Origin: Vampirovibrio chlorellavorus
Lineage (GTDB): Bacteria; Cyanobacteriota; Vampirovibrionia; Vampirovibrionales; Vampirovibrionaceae
Assembly: GCA_903866275.1 (NCBI GenBank)
Contig: CAIPMU010000002.1
Span: forward strand, 163,535 to 227,534
DNA length: 64,000 nucleotides
Direction: 5' to 3'
The position numbers and the translations under genes were made by a program. The notes beneath the pieces are model-generated. The model saw nothing but the letters and a program-made list of their open reading frames with translations, did no database searches and was not told the origin of the DNA. This document shows, one piece after another, positions 9,003-17,351 of this stretch. Position 1 is the stretch's first letter. The number at the start of each line of letters is the position of its first letter.

Positions 9003-10118
9003 ATGGGCAAAAGTGTATTAGTTACGGGTGGAGCGGGTTTGATTGGCTCGCATCTGGTGGATTTATTACTGAAGGAAGGGCACCGGGTGAAGGTGCTGGA
9101 TAACCTGGATCCGCAGACGCACCCGAACGGCAAACCGCCCTGGATTCCCGGCGAAGTGGAATTTATCCACGGGGACATGCGCAGCGATGCGGACGTGTTA
9201 AAGGCGCTGACCGGCGTGGAGTGGGTGTTTCATCAGGCGGCCTTTGGGGGCTTTACTACCGCGCTTACGCAATATATTGACGTCAATGCCACCGGCACGG
9301 CGCGCATTTTTGAAACCATTCGCGAGCATCGTTTGCCGGTGGAAAAAATTGTGGCCGCGTCCTCGCAGGCCATCTACGGGGAAGGCCTCTATCGGTGCGC
9401 CGAGCACGGCACGTTCTCGCCCGCCATGCGGCCCCGTGCGCAACTGGTACTCGGCGATTGGGAAATGCGTTGCCCGCAGTGCCAGCAACCGGCCAGCCCG
9501 CAACTTACCCCGGAAAGTTCCGTGATTAACGGCGAAACCATTTACGCCACTTCCAAGCTGGCCGAAGAACGCCTCACCATCGGGCTGGGTAAGTTGCTGG
9601 AAATCCCCACGGTGGCGCTGCGCTATGCGGTCACTTACGGCCCCCGGCAATCGATTTTTAACCCGTACACTGGCGTGGTGTCTATTTTCTCCACGCGCTT
9701 GTTAAACGATAAAGCGCCGATTATTTACGAAGATGGCACCCAGACCCGCGATTTCCTGTTTGTGGAAGACAACGCGCGCGCCAATCTCTTTGTAATGGAG
9801 CATCCCGAAACAGCGCATCAGGTCTACAACGTGGGCACGCAGCAGCCCATTCGCATTGCGGATTTGGTCAATACATTGGCGGATATTTACGGCAAGAATA
9901 TCGCGCCGGAAATGCCCGGCAGCTTCCGCCCCGGTGACGTGCGCCACTTTGTGCACAACAGTGAAAAATTAATGAGCCTGGGCTGGAAGCCCACGATAGA
10001 TTTGCAGGAAGGCTTGCGCCGCTACGTGGCCTGGATTGAAACCCAGCAGGACATCCGTGATTATTTTGAAGAGGCTCAACAGCGCTTGCAGGCCCTGCAA
10101 GTGGTGGTGTCCCGCTAA
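9003..10118 (+). CDS. NAD-dependent sugar epimerase/dehydratase (dTDP-L-rhamnose 4-epimerase-like)
   Basis: Extended short-chain dehydrogenase of 371 residues: NAD-binding TGGAGLIGSH near the N-terminus, AASSQAIYGEG in the active-site strand, and the catalytic YATSK. Between these is a Cys-containing insert (LYRCAEHG and, about 40 residues later, CPQCQ) typical of the dTDP-L-rhamnose 4-epimerase/WbiB-like branch and possibly metal-binding. Start is ATG 9003 with AGAGGA about 9 nt upstream; an upstream TTG at 8976 would overlap the previous stop and is less likely. Product is probably a nucleotide-sugar epimer for surface glycan assembly. The exact substrate is not readable. Confidence 0.85.
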   Translation: MGKSVLVTGGAGLIGSHLVDLLLKEGHRVKVLDNLDPQTHPNGKPPWIPGEVEFIHGDMRSDADVLKALTGVEWVFHQAAFGGFTTALTQYIDVNATGTARIFETIREHRLPVEKIVAASSQAIYGEGLYRCAEHGTFSPAMRPRAQLVLGDWEMRCPQCQQPASPQLTPESSVINGETIYATSKLAEERLTIGLGKLLEIPTVALRYAVTYGPRQSIFNPYTGVVSIFSTRLLNDKAPIIYEDGTQTRDFLFVEDNARANLFVMEHPETAHQVYNVGTQQPIRIADLVNTLADIYGKNIAPEMPGSFRPGDVRHFVHNSEKLMSLGWKPTIDLQEGLRRYVAWIETQQDIRDYFEEAQQRLQALQVVVSR

Positions 10119-10121
10119 TTT

Positions 10122-12113
10122 ATGTGTGGCATTCTGGGCTGGGTAAAATTCGGCGAGGAGGCGCAATCCAGCCCCTCCCGCTCAACAGAAGCTCGGGCAA
10201 TTTCGCCGGAGCGCTTTGCCAAGGCCTTGCATCTCATTCAACATCGCGGGCCGGATGCCTGCCGGATGGCCTTTTTTGCGCCCAATCATGCGCCGCAATT
10301 GGTTTCCCTTGGAAATCAATGCCCTGAGCTGCCACCATTGCACGCGGCCTTGGGCCATGCGCGTTTAAGCATTGTCGATCTCTCGGCAGATGCCGCCCAG
10401 CCGATGAGTTTACAGGGCGGGACTTCCCCTGATGAGCAACCGGATGTGTGGCTGACGTTTAACGGGGAAATTTATAATTACCGGGAATTAAAAGCCCCGT
10501 TGCAGGCCCAAGGACAGGTCTTTCACAGTCAATCTGACACGGAAGTGCTATTGGCTTTAATGGCTCAACCTGAGGGGCCGCCGATGGCGGAACGTCTGCA
10601 ATCGCTCAACGGCATGTTTGCCTTTGGGTTGTGGGATAGTCAGCGCCGTCGCCTCATTTTGGCCCGCGATCGCTACGGCATCAAACCGCTCTATTACACG
10701 CGCTTGCCGCATGGCGGCGGCTTTGCTTTTGCGTCCGAAATTAAAAGTTTGCTGGCACTGGGTGCGGATAAATCCCTGAATTTGCAAGCCCTTAGCGAAC
10801 ACCTCACCTTCCAGAATACCTTTGGCGATCGCACGTTATTGGCCCATATTCACATGCTGGAACCCGGTCATTGGGCCGAGCTGGACGCGCAGACCGGCGA
10901 GTTGATCATTCAACGCTACTGGCAGCCCGTGTTTGGCTCAGCGCCTGCGCCGGGCGGGGTTTCGGCATGGACGGAGCACTTGGCCTCGCTGTTTGATCAA
11001 GCCGTGGGCAGCCAGTTGATGGGCGATGTGCCTGTGGGGAGTTTTCTCAGTGGCGGCATGGATACCGGGGCCATTACGGCAGTCGCCACGCGCAGCCTGC
11101 CGGGACTGCATACCTTTACCGCCGGATTTGAAGTCACTCAGGTTTCAGCGGAAGAACAACTGTTTGATGAACGGGACGTGTCTCGACAGTTGGCCGCGCG
11201 CTACGGCACGCAGCATCATGAATTGACCATTGGCGCAGAAGCGTTGACGCAAACCCTGATGCCCGTGGTCTGGCATCTGGATGATTTCCGGGCGGGGATC
11301 AGCTATCAGGCCTATCTGGTCAGTCGCATGGTGCGGGAATCAGTCACAGTCGTGTTGTCTGGTGTGGGCGGGGATGAACTCTTTGCGGGTTACCCCTGGC
11401 GGTATCAGCCTGCTTTGGGGTTTCAGCACGGGAGCGAGGCCGCCTTTGGCGATGCGTACTATCAAAGCTGGGTGCGTCTGCTTTCTGAAGAGGAAAAGCG
11501 GCAATTGTTCACACCGCAAGTCTTGCAGGCGCTGGGCGATTATTCCAGCCGGGACAGTTTTAACGCGGTTTGGCAAAACTGTCAGGCGGAGAAACCACTG
11601 GATAAAGCCTTGTGCTTTGACATGCAGACTTTTCTGCACGGCCTGCTGGTGGTGGAAGACCGCTTGAGCATGGCGCACAGCATCGAAAGCCGGGTGCCCT
11701 TTCTCGATAACGCGCTGGTGGATTTTTGCCTGACTTTACCCGGTTCGGTGAAGTTGCATGCGGGTTCCGATCCCAATGAAGCCCTCACTGCCAAGTGGAT
11801 TTTAAAACAGGCCCTCAGCCCGCTGTTACCCCCAGAGGTTCTCCAGCGCCGTAAGCAGGGTTTTACGCCGCCGGATGCCAGTTGGTATCGGAATGTGCAT
11901 CGGGGCTTTATTGAGCAAGTGCTGCTGTCTCCCCGTGCGATGGCACGGGGGCTTTTCCGCCCGGAAGGCTTGCAGGCTATTTTGGCCGCCCACTTTGAAG
12001 GACGGCGCAATCACCGCTTCCTGATCTGGTCCTTGCTCTGTTTGGAGACGTGGCATCAGTTGTTGTTGGATCCGGTAGAACTCTGTGAGCCGGAGTTGTT
12101 GATCCGGCGTTAG
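10122..12113 (+). CDS. AsnB-like glutamine-dependent amidotransferase (asparagine synthetase family)
   Basis: 663 residues, starting MCGILGW so that Cys2 is the N-terminal glutaminase nucleophile. The first ~220 residues form the class II glutaminase; the C-terminal part is the synthetase with a PP-loop and the GGDELFAGY motif around D418. The PP-loop reads SGGMDTG (310-316), not the usual SGGLDS, so two loop residues differ from classical asparagine synthetase. Only 3 nt separate it from the epimerase stop. In polysaccharide clusters such enzymes often amidate sugar carboxylates rather than aspartate; context supports that, but asparagine synthesis cannot be excluded. Confidence 0.85.
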   Translation: MCGILGWVKFGEEAQSSPSRSTEARAISPERFAKALHLIQHRGPDACRMAFFAPNHAPQLVSLGNQCPELPPLHAALGHARLSIVDLSADAAQPMSLQGGTSPDEQPDVWLTFNGEIYNYRELKAPLQAQGQVFHSQSDTEVLLALMAQPEGPPMAERLQSLNGMFAFGLWDSQRRRLILARDRYGIKPLYYTRLPHGGGFAFASEIKSLLALGADKSLNLQALSEHLTFQNTFGDRTLLAHIHMLEPGHWAELDAQTGELIIQRYWQPVFGSAPAPGGVSAWTEHLASLFDQAVGSQLMGDVPVGSFLSGGMDTGAITAVATRSLPGLHTFTAGFEVTQVSAEEQLFDERDVSRQLAARYGTQHHELTIGAEALTQTLMPVVWHLDDFRAGISYQAYLVSRMVRESVTVVLSGVGGDELFAGYPWRYQPALGFQHGSEAAFGDAYYQSWVRLLSEEEKRQLFTPQVLQALGDYSSRDSFNAVWQNCQAEKPLDKALCFDMQTFLHGLLVVEDRLSMAHSIESRVPFLDNALVDFCLTLPGSVKLHAGSDPNEALTAKWILKQALSPLLPPEVLQRRKQGFTPPDASWYRNVHRGFIEQVLLSPRAMARGLFRPEGLQAILAAHFEGRRNHRFLIWSLLCLETWHQLLLDPVELCEPELLIRR

Positions 12114-12166
12114 GATTTTGCCGCCTTGCATCTGGTGGGCTACAGCGTCCAAAAGGGGCAAAAAGG

Positions 12167-12204
12167 AATATCCGGGAACCGTGTCAACACGATTCCCGGA
12201 TATT
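12167..12204. terminator. bidirectional terminator between asnB-like gene and repeat-protein gene
   Basis: Inverted repeat AATATCCGGGAA (12167-12178) and TTCCCGGATATT (12193-12204), extendable by CGTG/CACG, followed by TTGTTGTTTTT on the plus strand. It serves the converging genes on both sides. Confidence 0.82.
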
Positions 12205-12222
12205 TTGTTGTTTTTATGGGGT

Positions 12223-15200
12223 TTATTGAGCCTGCATCTTCCTCAACATTTGCAGCAACAGGTTCAACATCTGAAACAGTTGGGTGAACTGTTGCGGGCC
12301 AAATCCGGCGGGTGTGTTGCTGGCCGCAGCTGGTGTCGTGTTGATGGGTGAGTAGCCCGTTGCAGTGGATGGGGCTGGTTGAGCCGGCGTGTTGACGCTG
12401 CTGTTGTCGGCGGCAGCCGGTTTGGCTGGGGTGTGTGCTGCCACTGGTTTGGAGGGGCGTGCGGGACGGTGCCGGTGGATATGAGTCGGGTGCTGAGGTG
12501 CGGTAGGGCGAGTAGCGCCTTTGGTATTATCCGGTGAATCAGCCGCGGGAGAATCGGGTTTGTAAGGCGCCTGGTTTGTATCCTTGCTGGGGGCCGGTGG
12601 AACGGGTGGCTTGGTGCCATAAGCTGGTGGGCAAGGCACACCGGGATGATCCGTTTGGGGATAGGTGTCGTGATTTTTGTCCGTTGCGGGTGGCTTTGGC
12701 GTTACCACGGGTGGGTTGGCAGGATAAGTGGGGGGGTAGGCGTTGTTATAAGCCACATCGACACCGTATTTTTTGTCGTAAATCGGGGTGCTGACGTTTT
12801 GGTAAACAGGCCGATCCTTGTAAACCGGTTTTTCTGTGTACACGGGTCGGTCGCTGTATTTGGGCTGCTCGGTATACACGGGACGTTCGCCGTAGGTGGG
12901 TTTGTCTGCGTAGACGGGTTGCTGGGTGTAGACCGGGCGTTCGCCGTAAGTGGGTTTGTCTTCGTAAATCGGTTTATCCGTGTAGACGGGCCGCTCTTTG
13001 TAAACCGGTTTATCTTGGTAGACGGGTTGTTGGGTGTAAACGGGTCGCTCGCCGTAAGTGGGTTTTTCTTCGTAAACAGGCTGGGTGTCGTAAACGGGCC
13101 GTTCACCGTAGGTGGGTTTGTCTGCGTAGACGGGTTGCTGGGTGTAAACGGGTCGCTCGCCGTAAGTGGGTTTTTCTTCGTAAACAGGCTGGGTGTCGTA
13201 AACGGGCCGTTCACCATAGGTGGGTTTGTCTGCGTAGACGGGTTGCTGGGTGTAGACGGGTCGCTCGCCGTAAGTGGGTTTTTCTTCGTAAACGGGCTGG
13301 GTGTCGTAAACGGGCCGTTCACCATAGGTGGGTTTGTCTGCGTAGACGGGTTGCTGGGTGTAAACGGGTCGCTCGCCATAGGTGGGTTGTTCTGCGTAGA
13401 CGGGTTTATCGCTGTAAACCGGCCCATAAATGGGTGTTTGCGTGGTTTTGCTGGTGGACAGCGTGGTCGAATCCGGTTGGTTGAATTGAGCGTCGTAGTA
13501 AGTTTTCACGCCGTTGTAGGTTTGAGCCATGCCACCGGCAACGCCAGCGGAATCCCGGTATGTGCCAGCGCCATCCGGCACCCGGAAGCCATAGGTGGAC
13601 TGGAACGTCGAGCGCATTTTATCCACTTGGGCGGGATCAGCGCCTGCGTCAATCAGTTTCTGACGGGTTTCTGCGGTAGGCTTGTCGTAGAATTCAAAGA
13701 CCAGACGCTGTTCGTTGGTGCCGTTTTCACCGCCCGGCATGCTGGCATAGTAGAACTTGCCAGTGGGGTCGTTGGGATCTCCAATGACTTTGGTTTGACC
13801 GGGTAATAGGGGTGTTTTGCCGTCTAGCAGCAGTTGGCCGTTTTGCAGGATGTCGGTTTCTTCGTGCCCTTGATCGTCACGGGTCATGAAGGCATATTTG
13901 GTAAAGGCCTTGTTGCCCTGGCTGTTGATCGTATCCACCTGGGCGTTAATGGTTACCTTGCGGTCGGTGTCGCCACCGTGTTCGAACATGGTGTAGTTGC
14001 CTGTGCCTGGGGTAATGGTATCCGAGGCGTAGTTATTACCCTGACCGCCTACTTTGGGGTCGCCGGCAACGTACATGTTGTCCGATGTTTTATTATCGAA
14101 GATGCTTTCAGCGGTGCCGTTGGTCTGGTTGTCCTGGCTGGTCAGGCTGCTGACCCGGTATTGACTGGAATTGCTGGTAAAGAAGCTGTTGGCTTTGTTG
14201 GCGTCCAGCAATAGGCTGGTTCCCTGATTCAGAATATCGCCAACCGCCCCACCGTGAGAGAGTCCGTCCAGATCCCGGTTGACCGTGATGGTGCCGGTTT
14301 CAGTTTTGGTATCGTAGCCGACAATTTGGGTGCCGGTTTGCACTTTCTCGGTGCCGACCTGTACGGTTTGAGTACCGGTCTGATATTTCTCGGTGCCGGT
14401 CTGCACATTGTCGTAGCCGGTGAGTACTTTCTCGGTACCGGTCTGGTAGGTTTCCGTGCCGACCTGTACCTGTTTGGTGCCGGTTTGCACTTTTTCGGTA
14501 CCGGTCTGATATTTCTCGGTGCCAGTTTGCACATTGTCGTAGCCGGTGAGTACTTTCTCGGTGCCGGTCTGGTAGGTTTCCGTGCCGACCTGTACCTGTT
14601 TGGTGCCGGTTTGAACCGTTTCGGTACCGGTCTGATATTTTTCAGTGCCGGTCTGCACATTGTCATAGCCGGTAAGCACTTTCTCGGTGCCGGTCTGGTA
14701 GGTTTCCGTGCCAACCTGAACCTGTTTGGTGCCGGTTTGAACCGTTTCGGTACCGGTCTGATATTTTTCAGTGCCGGTTTGTACGTTTTCGTATCCGGTC
14801 AGTACTTTTTCGGTGCCATCCTGATAGGTTTCGGTACCGGTTTGTACTTTTTCTGTTCCGGTTTGTACTTTTTCGGTGCCAGTCTGGTATTTTTCAGTGC
14901 CGGTTTGCACATTTTCGTATCCAGTCAGTACTGGTTCGGTACCGGTCTGGTAGGTTTCCGTGCCGGTTTGTACTTTTTCGGTACCCGACTGGTATTTTTC
15001 GGTGCCGGTTTGCACTTTCTCGGTGCCTACCTGGTATTGCTCGGTGCCAACTTGTGTGCGGGTGGTGTCATAGCCGACGATATTGTCGCCGTTTTCAGTT
15101 GTACCGTTGTAGGAGAGGGTCATGGTTTGGTAATTGTTGTTGGTTGCATTGTAGTTGAGCGATTGACCATCAGTATTGCCCAGTTGGTAAACCGTTCCGC

Positions 15201-15405
15201 CGGCCGAGATATACTGGGGTTGGCTACCCTGTCCAAAGGGGACACTGGTGGTGTCTGCGGGGAGGACGAATGGGTTGCTGGTCGATGCGCCAACCACACT
15301 GGGGGTTGCCGCTGCTGTTGCCGTCGCGGAGATGCTGCTGGCGGTGGCAGGGGTTGGTGTAAATGCGGGATTGATAGTGCTTTGAGGTAATAAATTTAAG
15401 CTCAT
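12223..15405 (-). CDS. giant two-array tandem-repeat protein, function unknown
   Basis: 1060-residue protein without a recognised family. Order: Ala/Thr/Ser-rich N-terminus (1-118, including VPFGQG near residue 56); 35 heptapeptides of consensus T-G-T-E-K-(V/Y)-Q (119-363); a non-repetitive 298-residue middle; 35 hexapeptides of consensus P-V-Y-x-x-(K/R/Q) (662-871); a Pro/Thr/Ala-rich linker; and a C-terminal amphipathic helix QLFQMLNLLLQMLRKMQAQ. There is no signal peptide or membrane helix. Start is ATG 15405 with AAGGG about 10 nt upstream. Ordered Tyr and Gly/Pro spacing suggests a fibrous or surface-associated structural protein, perhaps an adhesin; the export route is unknown. Plus-strand frames within it are shadows caused by the repeats. 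Confidence 0.8.
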   Translation of the reverse strand: MSLNLLPQSTINPAFTPTPATASSISATATAAATPSVVGASTSNPFVLPADTTSVPFGQGSQPQYISAGGTVYQLGNTDGQSLNYNATNNNYQTMTLSYNGTTENGDNIVGYDTTRTQVGTEQYQVGTEKVQTGTEKYQSGTEKVQTGTETYQTGTEPVLTGYENVQTGTEKYQTGTEKVQTGTEKVQTGTETYQDGTEKVLTGYENVQTGTEKYQTGTETVQTGTKQVQVGTETYQTGTEKVLTGYDNVQTGTEKYQTGTETVQTGTKQVQVGTETYQTGTEKVLTGYDNVQTGTEKYQTGTEKVQTGTKQVQVGTETYQTGTEKVLTGYDNVQTGTEKYQTGTQTVQVGTEKVQTGTQIVGYDTKTETGTITVNRDLDGLSHGGAVGDILNQGTSLLLDANKANSFFTSNSSQYRVSSLTSQDNQTNGTAESIFDNKTSDNMYVAGDPKVGGQGNNYASDTITPGTGNYTMFEHGGDTDRKVTINAQVDTINSQGNKAFTKYAFMTRDDQGHEETDILQNGQLLLDGKTPLLPGQTKVIGDPNDPTGKFYYASMPGGENGTNEQRLVFEFYDKPTAETRQKLIDAGADPAQVDKMRSTFQSTYGFRVPDGAGTYRDSAGVAGGMAQTYNGVKTYYDAQFNQPDSTTLSTSKTTQTPIYGPVYSDKPVYAEQPTYGERPVYTQQPVYADKPTYGERPVYDTQPVYEEKPTYGERPVYTQQPVYADKPTYGERPVYDTQPVYEEKPTYGERPVYTQQPVYADKPTYGERPVYDTQPVYEEKPTYGERPVYTQQPVYQDKPVYKERPVYTDKPIYEDKPTYGERPVYTQQPVYADKPTYGERPVYTEQPKYSDRPVYTEKPVYKDRPVYQNVSTPIYDKKYGVDVAYNNAYPPTYPANPPVVTPKPPATDKNHDTYPQTDHPGVPCPPAYGTKPPVPPAPSKDTNQAPYKPDSPAADSPDNTKGATRPTAPQHPTHIHRHRPARPSKPVAAHTPAKPAAADNSSVNTPAQPAPSTATGYSPINTTPAAASNTPAGFGPQQFTQLFQMLNLLLQMLRKMQAQ
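12793..13422 (-). repeat. coding array of 35 hexapeptide units (18 bp each)
   Basis: Exactly 630 bp encode 35 units of P-(V/T)-Y-x-x-x. Units PVYTQQ, PVYADK, PTYGER, PVYDTQ, PVYEEK and PTYGER form a six-unit, 108-bp super-repeat present three times in near-identical DNA, flanked by more diverged units (PVYKER, PIYEDK, PKYSDR). Synonymous differences between copies are few, indicating recent expansion or gene conversion. Confidence 0.9.
14317..15051 (-). repeat. coding array of 35 heptapeptide units (21 bp each)
   Basis: Exactly 735 bp encode 35 units of consensus TGTEKVQ or TGTEKYQ. A super-unit of six heptads (TGTEKYQ, TGTETVQ, TGTKQVQ, VGTETYQ, TGTEKVL, TGYDNVQ; 126 bp) occurs three times nearly unchanged. 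TGYDNVQ or TGYENVQ marks every sixth unit. The outer units are more diverged. Confidence 0.9.
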
Positions 15406-15513
15406 GTCGTGTCAACCCTTCTGATTATGTGAAATACAGCCTATGTCGAGTCACCATTCAAAAGATGGTATTTCTCGCTCTTAAATATATAAAAACAATC
15501 TATTGGGGATAGA

Positions 15514-15542
15514 TTGATCACATGACTGAGCTTCGTTACAAA
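15514..15542 (+). promoter_or_regulatory. promoter candidate for the structured RNA
   Basis: TTGATC at 15514-15519, a 17-nt spacer, then TACAAA at 15537-15542; both are four-of-six matches. The predicted start, around 15549, falls just before the first hairpin arm. Confidence 0.3.
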
Positions 15543-15548
15543 ACTATA

Positions 15549-15640
15549 GGGTAAAGGCTAGGTTCACTCGGGTTAGCCTTTCTTGAACCATAAATTGGCA
15601 CGCACGCGCCAAGATGGCAGGTTTTGGCCTGCTTTTTGTA
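15549..15640 (+). ncRNA. candidate structured small RNA, about 90 nt
   Basis: Three hairpins in a row: AAAGGCTA (15553-15560) with TAGCCTTT (15574-15581), perfect 8 bp; TTGGC (15595-15599) with GCCAA (15610-15614); and GCAGG (15619-15623) with CCTGC (15630-15634) followed by TTTTT, a terminator shape on the plus strand. No plus-strand gene follows, so it is not an obvious leader. No known RNA family recognised. The alternative is a leader of the minus-strand repeat-protein mRNA. Confidence 0.35.
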
Positions 15641-15746
15641 GGGCTCATGTTTGTCAGCTAAGGGATTGGTTCAATTGCTAAGCAGACCCTCCGGCATTTC
15701 GGTACCGAGGGACATATCAAGCGACGAGCGCTGATTGGGTGGTGTC

Positions 15747-17198
15747 TTAGGCTTGCTTGTAGCGCGTGATCAACCAGGATTCGGCTTCTGCGGGGGTATT
15801 CACTTCGCCCAGCTGCTGTGCCTCTTGCAGGGCGTCGAGTATTTCTTTTAAATGGGGGCCGGGGCCAATACTCAAGGTTGTCATGATCTCATTCCCATTA
15901 AGCAGGCGGGGCAGTTGCAGGGTTTTCTCCTCGGCCTGGTAGTTTTCCATCAGCCACAAGTGCGCCTGATGCGAGGCTTCCATCTCTTCGGCATTGAGCC
16001 AGTCGCCGCAAGCGCTGTGGCGATCGGACAAGGCCAGCAGCAAAATATCCAGCGTGTCTTCACCCATGCGGCGGTAGAACTTCAGCACGGATTTTCGCGG
16101 GGATTGCGGCCCAAACTGGCAGGGATACAAGTGCCATCGCACCAGCTTTTTAATGTAAGCCCGAACGTCGTTGCTGACCTTTAATTGCCGTAACCACGGA
16201 TCACACATTTCCTCGCCCAGTTCTTCATGCCCGTAAAAAGTCAGGCGTTGCCCGTGCACCGCATCTTCGCGGGTGCCCAGTGTTCCGGGTTTGCCAATAT
16301 CGTGCAGCAGGCAGGCCAGCTTGACCAAACCAAAGCGGGTCGCGGCGGGCGTGAACGATTGACGTAGCCATGCTTGAGCAGGTTCGGGGCATTCATGAAT
16401 GAGTTCTTCGGCTTGTTTGACCAGTTCCATGGTGTGATCAAACAGACCCAGGTGATGAAAGCCGCTGGAGCCGATCGTGCGCATGGGCGTGAGATCGGGG
16501 ATGAGCACTTCCAGCAGGCCGCAGTCGGCCATGGCGCTGAGGGCCGGGAAGCATTGCTCGGCGCTGAGCAGGCGAAAGAGTTCATAACTAATGCGCTCGG
16601 CAGCTGATTCCCAAATTTTGGCGCCTTGCTGGCGAATGACCGCCAGGGTGGCTGCATCAAACTGCACCGCAGTTTGATGCAGATTTTGCAGGCTGTGTAA
16701 GATCGCTCCGCAGCGAAACACGCGCAGCATGCGCAGCGGGTCATCCAGCAGGTTGAATTCGCTGACCATGCGGATGGTTCGGGTATTTAAATCGGCTTGC
16801 CCGTTGCAAAGATCAATCACCTCGCCGGTGGTCAAATCCAGTGCCAGCGCGTTGATGGTTAAATCCCGGCGCGCGAGATCGGTGTGCAAATTGTTCTGCA
16901 GCGCGTCTGCGAGATCGACATTGATGCCGTCAACAAAGACCACCCGATGAATGCCAAACTCCCAATCTAGCGGCACCAGATGCCCGCCCGCCGCGTCGGC
17001 CAGCGTTTTGGCCAAATCGGCCGCGCTGCAGTTGATCAGGGTGAAATCTAAATCCAGCGGCAAAGCGCCGGTCAGCAGCCAATCCCGCACCGCGCCGCCC
17101 ACCAGATACGCCGTGCCTCCTTGCGCGCTGGCCAAGGCTTGCACCTGCCGGATCAGGGGCGTTTGTAGAATCTCTTGCGTGGCGGTGAGGGTGGGCAT
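15747..17198 (-). CDS. cca: CCA tRNA nucleotidyltransferase / poly(A) polymerase family with HD domain
   Basis: 483-residue class II nucleotidyltransferase. It shows GGAVRD at 34-39, the metal-binding DLD at 49-51, and RRDLTINALAL in the neck region, followed by an RNA-binding helical domain and an HD phosphohydrolase motif, HDIGKP, near residue 300. The family adds CCA to tRNA 3' ends, or poly(A) to RNA; the HD part often has 2',3'-cyclic phosphodiesterase activity. The sequence cannot separate CCA-adding from A-adding members with certainty. Start is ATG 17198. It follows rsmE and prmA in the same direction, separated by about 150 nt, and probably uses its own promoter. Confidence 0.88.
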   Translation of the reverse strand: MPTLTATQEILQTPLIRQVQALASAQGGTAYLVGGAVRDWLLTGALPLDLDFTLINCSAADLAKTLADAAGGHLVPLDWEFGIHRVVFVDGINVDLADALQNNLHTDLARRDLTINALALDLTTGEVIDLCNGQADLNTRTIRMVSEFNLLDDPLRMLRVFRCGAILHSLQNLHQTAVQFDAATLAVIRQQGAKIWESAAERISYELFRLLSAEQCFPALSAMADCGLLEVLIPDLTPMRTIGSSGFHHLGLFDHTMELVKQAEELIHECPEPAQAWLRQSFTPAATRFGLVKLACLLHDIGKPGTLGTREDAVHGQRLTFYGHEELGEEMCDPWLRQLKVSNDVRAYIKKLVRWHLYPCQFGPQSPRKSVLKFYRRMGEDTLDILLLALSDRHSACGDWLNAEEMEASHQAHLWLMENYQAEEKTLQLPRLLNGNEIMTTLSIGPGPHLKEILDALQEAQQLGEVNTPAEAESWLITRYKQA

Positions 17199-17351
17199 GG
17201 TATGGGGTTCTCGGTTGAGTGAGTTTAAAGGCGTGAGCAGTCAGTTTAGCAAGCATGCTTCTTGGTCGCAAATGAGCCTATATTCGGTTTCAGACATTCA
17301 GTTTCAGAACAGTGAATCAGCGTGGATATAATTTAATCGGACAAACCGGCT

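Larger units (their letters stand above)
15406..15746. other. intergenic region between repeat-protein and CCA-enzyme genes
   Basis: Holds the upstream region of the minus-strand repeat-protein gene and, in its right half, three consecutive hairpins described separately as a candidate small RNA. No protein gene seen. Confidence 0.5.

Noticed and set aside
12646..13806. 386-codon plus-strand frame resembling a repetitive membrane protein
   Set aside because: Antisense shadow of the hexad array; same reason.
12793..15051. CRISPR-like direct repeats
   Set aside because: Periods of 18 and 21 bp are whole codons in an open frame; no spacer sequences and no cas genes.
14254..15390. 378-codon plus-strand frame, hydrophobic and repetitive
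   Set aside because: Antisense shadow of the heptad array; periodic lack of stops comes from the repeat itself, and the minus-strand frame has the start, ribosome site and full length.
15549..15640. 4.5S or 6S RNA
   Set aside because: Lacks the conserved SRP loop motif, and the length and stem layout fit neither family.
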